Assembly: GCA_032158295.1 (NCBI GenBank)
Contig: CM063243.1
Coordinates: 15,475,635 to 15,539,634 of the forward strand
DNA length: 64,000 nucleotides
Source of the DNA: Pycnopodia helianthoides
Taxonomy: Eukaryota > Echinodermata > Asteroidea > Forcipulatida > Asteriidae
Reading direction: 5' to 3'
Each line of letters opens with the position of its first letter. Position 1 is the first letter of the stretch. The translations under genes were made by a program, and so were the position numbers. The notes beneath the pieces were generated by a model. It was given only the letters and a program-made list of their open reading frames with translations. It was not told the DNA's origin and searched no databases. Below, piece after piece: positions 57,770-64,000 of the stretch.

Positions 57770-58182
57770 GTCGTGGCCGAGCGGATAAGAGCACCGGACT
57801 CAAGCTCTGGTGTTTCTGTTCAGCAGAGTGTGGGTTCAAGTCCCAGTCGTGACACTTGTGTCCTTAAGCAAGACACTTAACCATTATTGCTTCGTCCTTC
57901 GGATGGGACGTAAAGCCGTTGGTCCCGTGTGTTGTGTAATGCACGTAAAAGAACCCAGTGCACTTATCGAAAAGAGAAGGGGTTCGCCCCGGTGTTCCTG
58001 GTTTGATTGGCAGCATATTGCGCCACCGCACCTTGTAAACCATTACATTGTGCTATAAATGCATAGGTCTCATACTTCAAAACGTAGCTCCACATACATG
58101 GCAGGTAAAAATACTGAGCGCTTTGTATCCTTTGGCAAAAGGCGCTATATAAATACAGTTATTATTATTATTATTATTAACT
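57770..58182 (+). mobile_element. tRNA-Leu-derived SINE, family S1, reference copy
   Basis: The head gtcgtggccgagcggataag is an A box, and gggttcaagtcccagtcgtg is a B box. The order and the longer variable region between them are those of tRNA-Leu. The body includes aagcaagacacttaaccat and attgcgccaccgcacc, and the end gcgctatataaatac is followed by (att)n. It is the most complete S1 copy in the window and defines the family. It is transcribed by RNA polymerase III if active. Confidence 0.88.
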
Positions 58183-60077
58183 CCGACCCTGATTAGATTA
58201 AATTTATCTTCTGACACATATTCCTTCAAGAAAAACTAACTACTGGTATTGGTAGGAGCCAGTTTGAGTGAAGTGGGCATTGCTTACAGCTGAGTTACAT
58301 CACACTCATGAACAAGATAATGGCACTAACAATTGAAGCTCAATATGGTGACATCACCTAAGTACCCGGATCTCAGACAACGGGTCAAGTTCCAAGAGCA
58401 CTGTAACCAGTCAAGAGTTAAGAGCACTGTACCTCCAGATATTTGCGCATGCACACGAAGCTTGACGCACAACTAGTCGTCCATGTCGCAAATTTCTTGC
58501 GCTTGCTCATGTAGTTAGTGAACCCCACATGAGCATGTTTTAGCCAACCAAGATGGAGGAGGAGAATCAGCAAGAGGTATGCTATACAAAAGCTCTTATT
58601 TGAATTTATCAGTCCATTTGACCTTCATTGTGCTCCTGTCAATATGTTGCGCAACAACAGAGTTGTCAGATTAAACATTCATAAAAGAAATCTTACTAAT
58701 TACATATCACCAAAATCTTTTTGGAAAAAAAAATGGAACTCTGGGAACTTTAAATGTATAGCATGAAACCAAAGTATCATTAAACTACTAAATACATTTG
58801 TGTTGAAAACGTGAAAATAAACCTCTCACTTAGGTGTCACAGTTTTAGTTTGAACTTTTTGTTAGAATTGGCTCACTATGTTTTGGCAGGCACTGGTATT
58901 GAGATCCTTCGTCGCTTGACGTGTAAGATGAATTGAAGTGAGCAGGCAGAGTGCACGGGTTCAAATTCTACAAATTGCATCCACCATGATGCAATCTCCA
59001 TCACCAAATCGTCACAAATTCACCTTTAATTTTTCAAACACTTCTGACGTTCGACCGGATAATTTTAGGTTAAAAATAATGAGTCTTCCCTAACCCTTAA
59101 TCCCCTTTCTCATGCCATTCGACTATCGACCAGGATCAACTCTGAGACAAAAGGTGCATCCCCCTGAGATGACATTCCACGGAATATTTGAACAAAGTGC
59201 TTTTATTGACGTAGGCAGGGCAATTAATAGTCACCATGGTAAGGTTACGCAGGGACTAAGCACTTCTCCATTTATGTCGTCACTGACATCTTAAGTTAGC
59301 ATAGCGGTAATCTCCCGCACACAAGTCCTGTGCTGGGCCAATTTGGCCCAGGGCCCTCCATTTCCCGCTGAATCTCCGGGTTTGAACGCACACGACAGTG
59401 AGCCACTTCTCTCAATGCTGGGACAGAAATACAGCATGCCATCAAGTAGATGTGGATCTATTTGAAGCCAGGGCTACTCCGCTCTGCTGGCTTGGCTGGC
59501 CAAGGCCCATATCATGTAGATCTGCCTCAGGGTGTCCAGGGAGCAGCTCCTTCTTTCTCTATATCCTTCTCGCTCTCTCTCTCAGCGATGTCAGGTCAGG
59601 CCTTGGAGAAGCAAATATAGAAGCTGGATGACGTAGGGCAGTGTGACAATACTAAGAATACTACCCCTCCTGGGAATTCTGCAAAAATGATGTATCAAAT
59701 TCATCTCGGATTTGCGGGTATCTCCTTGGCATTTCACTCCAAATTGAGTTTGAATCTTCAAACTGGGCTGTCTCTATAAAGTGCACTTTGTTTAAACTAG
59801 GGATATTTTGTGAAATGGATATTTACTTTGTGGACAAGAGGTATTTGCACTTATGTTAAGGTAGATATGCTTTATGAAGTCGAATAGTTGGCATTTGTAG
59901 GAAAAAAGGGAGCAGGCTTTTGTCGTTTTTAATCCATTATTCTCTTCAGTTATGATGACCTAAATCAGTTCTACAAAGAACAGCACAAGATTTTTTCTAC
60001 TAATTTGCAAGATAATTTTAAGAGATGTCCGGTACACTGACTTGCTTGGCCATAAAACTTAAGTGAATGCTGAAAGG

Positions 60078-60422
60078 TTAAAGGTAATGTACACTTTTGG
60101 TAACAGCTCAAAATCAGTGTCCATATTTTGTGTGATTAAACACATGCATGAACAAACAAACCTGTTAAAGTTTAAGCTCAATTGGTCATTGAGGTCACGA
60201 GAAAATAGTGAAAAGAGATCTTATGTGTTTTCTGTTTTTTCAAATTATCGCGCGCGATAATTACTATTGTTTTACTCGTTAGTCTCAGAAACGATAGCAT
60301 TTTAGGCAGAAATATTTTAAGGAACCCTTTCTACCATTACTTACTTTAAATCATGTAATTTATGTGTGAATCTGTGAACATTGTGTTTTTCGATTTTACC
60401 AACAGTGTACAGGGCCTTTAAG
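60078..60422. repeat. MITE-like element, family A, copy 2
   Basis: This copy is nearly collinear with 209-550, in the same orientation, with the same inverted ends and only scattered substitutions and small indels. The closeness of the two copies suggests relatively recent activity. Confidence 0.85.
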
Positions 60423-61009
60423 ACTATTTAAGACAGTGTTGCTTGTCACATAGTTTCGGGAAAGCTTCTGAACACACCAACCTTCAAATTCCTCAACCTT
60501 TCCAGCCTTTTTCCATTCACCATAATTAAGCAGGGGTGTTTGGGTGTTTGCAGTCTCTTAATTAATATCACCACCAACTGATCACATCTCCGTTATGGAT
60601 TGATTATTTTTTTTCAATTATGAAGAAATGCGCTGACCAGATCCCCAAGATGTTGCTAACTTGACATGTATGTTGGGTGGGAGGATAGTGACGATGGGTA
60701 GTTCCGGGTTATCGTTATATATATCTAGGGATGAGATTGGATGGATGTGAACATTCATGGAAAATTACTTGCGGGTCTGGCTCCCCCTTGTTCTAGACCC
60801 AGAACCTTTCAGATAATACAATTCAGGAGGTTCACTGACTCCGTGCATCACCAGAAATACACAACTACAGGTTTGGACACAATGTGGACTATTTCTTTCT
60901 CCCTTTGGTGACTGCTTTGCTTCTTTCAAGAAAATTTGAAGGCTCAAGGAGGTTTTGATAAAACCCTGAGAAATCACGTGCCTGTATATAATTTTAATAG
61001 CTGCTAAAT

Positions 61010-61145
61010 TTGCATCACGGATAAAGAATACTATTTATGATTTACCCAAACCCATATGTGTGTTAAGCACTGTATACTTTCCCCGATTCTTGTGAAAAAA
61101 TATATATCTAGAGGAATATTACTTGGGTGGGATTCAGGCCTACAA
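61010..61145 (-). mobile_element. SINE fragment, family S2, inverted copy
   Basis: On the minus strand it reads ctgaatcccacccaagtaat, then a diverged body, then ttctttatccgtgatgc, matching the family S2 order. Confidence 0.65.
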
Positions 61146-61565
61146 CATTTTAGATACAATATAAACAATGCCATATCTTTCCCATATATAAAAAAAGGCA
61201 TTCAGAATTTGTTTTATTTTAAGAAAAGCATAAACCTTTAAAACGTTACTTAAGCCCTTGCTACCTAAGCCCACTTGCCCACAGGTGACCTCGAGCCTCC
61301 ACTATTCTCCTCTCTTATGTCACTTCACCCCATGTTCACAAGATCATGTTTGGAGTTTGATAAGATTGGTATGCCTGGCCCAGTGATAAGCAATTGTTAT
61401 TTGAGCCAACATGTACAGTGTACAGTCCTCAATCCCCACAATCAGACAAACTTAAAGAAGAGGGTTTGGGAGGGTTACAGAAAGTTAGTCATGCTAATTT
61501 ACTGATTACCTCACAGCCCAGTCAGACAATTATGGTACCAACTATCAACTTTAAAACAAGTAGTA

Positions 61566-61708
61566 GGCCCTGTCCAAATTGGCGGCTATGGCTACAGCTA
61601 TGGCTGGATCGCCACATCATTATTCATTGAAGAAAAGGACGTCCCTAGCAACACCCTTAGCAGCAGTCGTAGCCATAGCCATAGTCGCCAATTCGGATAC
61701 AGCCCAAG
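61566..61708. repeat. MITE-like element, family F, copy 3
   Basis: This copy has the best-preserved ends: caaattggcggctatggct and agccatagtcgccaattcgg. It is noncoding; the 82-codon plus frame crossing it is a repeat artefact. Confidence 0.8.
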
Positions 61709-62297
61709 TTCAAATCAACGATGTATTCTTTAGGCAAAACTTGAAGTTGGTATCACCATGGTATCACTATGAGAAATGCTCTACATATGAAGTGCTCTTA
61801 TTGGAACATGTTTCATGTGTACAATAGCAACGATGAGTACTGATTCTAGTTCTATTAAAAAAAGCAGTCCAACCACTCTGTCCTTCCAGCCTCCTTTTGG
61901 TTAAGACTGGTTTGAATGGGAGAGCAAGAATCCAACCTCACCATGATAAAGGTCAATTGGATTAAATGCACTCTTCCACAAAAAATCTAAATAATGTTTT
62001 AGTTCCTTTTCACTCTTGTTTCCAGTCCAGGGACACCTGATGTTCTTTTGGAGGTAAATCTTCACATTGTCAGTGCTCAAATGTTGTCAAATGTGTTTTA
62101 TAAAATGTGCTGACTGAAGTCAAATGAGGTATAAACTCAATGACATTATCTGTAGTTGTTGACATCGCAATTACATTCCTATAACAATGACAAGGTGGCA
62201 GCAGCTAGGGTGTTCGGCCACCAAAACTACCACCTCAACTATTCACAGTGTGCACAGGTAAAGTGTAGAATGCACTGAGTCAGAAGGAGATGAAAAC

Positions 62298-62428
62298 CAG
62301 GGCCCAATTTCAAACTACCATGTCACATGTACAATTTGTGACTGGTATCCTGCTGATTTCTGCTCAGCAGAAAATTGTTAAGCAATATTTTCTGCTTATA
62401 AAGCAGCTCTATGAAATTGGGCCCAGGT
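62298..62428. repeat. MITE-like element, family D, short copy
   Basis: Ends accagggcccaatttcaaac and ctatgaaattgggcccaggt, with the same tttctgctcagcagaaaatt type interior as the other copies. Confidence 0.8.
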
Positions 62429-64000
62429 AAGAATCATGGTAGAATGTTACAAAAAAATTAAAACTCTTCCGCTGAAAACCAAACACCCATAAAACTCAAT
62501 CTTATATTCACCACATTCCGTCCAAAAACTGTTCTTGTTGCTGGTGATGCTCTTTTGACATTTCTACATTACCATGCAAAGCCTAAAATGTTTTGATTCT
62601 TTCAAAAGTTTAAGCTTTTAAGAAGGTCTGTACTTTTTGTAAAATATTTGTAGTTTTAACTCAAACTTTAAATGAACAACAAGATATACAAAACCAACTG
62701 AAGTATATTGTATCTTTTCAAACTTGAGGTAACATACTTCATAATTTCTTCAAATAGCATGTTTGGATTGTTCTGAACATTGTCCTCAGCCTTGCCCAAT
62801 GCACATTTTGGCGGGAAAAATTATCTGGCTCCATTTGCATAAATGATAGTCAAAAGTCATCATTGCGAAGGCATAAAGGGAACATGAAAGAGAAACTGAT
62901 TGCAACGGTGAATGACCAATAGTTCCTTTTATCTTTTACATTATACTTGCATATTCTCTTGAGAGAGACAGATTTCCTTTGGAGTAACTCAGCATTTCTT
63001 TAAATGATGCCATGACCATTATCTATCATCGTGTAAGTACCATAATTTCGTCTCTTTTTTCTTTTTTTTCTCTTCTTATTTTGCCATCAGTCAAAAAAGT
63101 AGAAGAAGAAACGCACATGAAATGTGACTTCAAAAATATGAGAACCTCAATTTTTCAAGTGATTTTAACTTTCAAGACGAAAGATAAGATATAAAGATTA
63201 GCAGGGGGGTTTGATGTGCTTCATAATTATGATGAAGACAAGAACAATTTGGAAGAACCCAGCAGCGGACACAATTGAGATGGAAGTATCTTTGGCGGCA
63301 TGTACATCAGCACTATCATTAATCCCCATCAGAACCGTGCCGCTCGTCACGACGACGAGGCGGTGACGTCAAGCGGAATGGGGCGCTCAACCCTTCAAGT
63401 ATCCCTCGATGAGGTCAAACAACTCACAGTGGGTTTCCTCTCACTTGGCAACCTGTGGAGACAATGTCACTGTCCTGCCGAGACCGATCTCTTTTTCTCC
63501 TCTTTGGCCCGGGCCTTTTTAGAAAGAGTGTCCAACCGATCACCTGACAATAATTTACAGAGGCCACCCTGAATTTTCTTCTTTGATTTCAGACAAATCT
63601 ACCTTGCACTCCTTGTGGTGATTTAAACAGTCACTGAAGTCACAAAGGCAAATCCCTTTTTTTGTTGTCTTGATTTTGTATGAATTACACACCATGAAAA
63701 ACAACTCCTACTTCAAGCCCTAATGTTACATGCAATTAAAAGTTTTGGCATAGGGCTGGTTTCACAAATGCTTAATGAGCGTATATCTGCTTGTCAGATG
63801 ACATCAACCGAGCAGTTCATCGCCGATCGAATTCAAGTAAATCACTGGTACTATGCCACATCACTTGCTTAATGCTGTCATCACAGGCTTATTGATTGGG
63901 TGGATTAGGGTTGAGGAAAGGGTGGGGGGATATCTGAAGGGGGCAGGGGAACGGTCACGGGGTATGGTGACAGGATGTGGTAGGGAGGACGGAGCAAATG

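Larger units (their letters stand above)
44136..64000. other. 5' intron of PLCB4, at least 19.8 kb; no coding exon recognised
   Basis: No sequence resembling the PLC-beta N-terminus or the early PH strands was seen on the minus strand, and no second gene on either strand. The block contains SINEs, MITE-like elements, a dead non-LTR fragment and a stretch around 50300-57700 with very few repeats. The short open frames here have no recognisable domains. Confidence 0.6.

Noticed and set aside
57770..57850. A functional tRNA-Leu gene
   Set aside because: The tRNA-like head is diverged, is fused to a conserved body with an ATT tail, and recurs elsewhere in the same form, which marks a SINE.

Overview
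The window is eukaryotic nuclear DNA from an invertebrate deuterostome. The mix of short inverted-repeat elements and tRNA-derived SINEs suggests an echinoderm, most likely a sea star, but that is inference from repeat style and not proof. It holds one gene that I can recognise: a phospholipase C beta of the PLCB4/NorpA class, on the minus strand. I find 21 coding exons between 44135 (5'-most in the window) and 34 (3'-most). They join with unbroken codon phase into 2271 nt (757 codons). They cover the end of the PH domain, the EF-hand region, the whole catalytic X box, the X-Y linker, and the Y box up to the start of the C2 domain. The first exon(s) encoding the protein N-terminus lie beyond 64000. 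The rest of C2 and the long C-terminal coiled coil lie before position 1.

Layout from high to low coordinates, which is the direction of transcription. 44136-64000: about 20 kb of 5' intron with several mobile-element remnants and a repeat-poor block around 50.3-57.7 kb. 43986-31915: PH end and EF hands in five exons, with an 8.4 kb intron holding three inverted-repeat elements at 38.0-39.8 kb. 29161-25358: the X box, with its catalytic His, Asn, Glu, Asp and Lys residues, in four exons. 24582-6309: the X-Y linker, unusually cut into eight small exons, of which five (27, 27, 33, 30 and 81 nt) form a run of interchangeable phase-1 cassettes separated by kilobase introns. 3048-34: the Y box and the C2 start.

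The gene product would be the Gq-activated effector that cleaves PIP2 to IP3 and diacylglycerol. The NorpA/PLCB4 class is the phototransduction PLC of microvillar photoreceptors in flies. The most interesting feature is the linker. In PLC enzymes the X-Y linker is autoinhibitory, so a run of frame-preserving microexons there could tune basal activity by combinatorial splicing. One linker exon is followed by a GC-AG intron.

Everything else is intronic. It includes at least two tRNA-derived SINE families, six or more non-autonomous inverted-repeat families (MITE-like) present in several copies each, a degraded non-LTR retrotransposon tail, long hairpin elements, minisatellites and microsatellites. 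The remaining open reading frames are short, lack recognisable domains and mostly lie in repeats. I did not call them genes.
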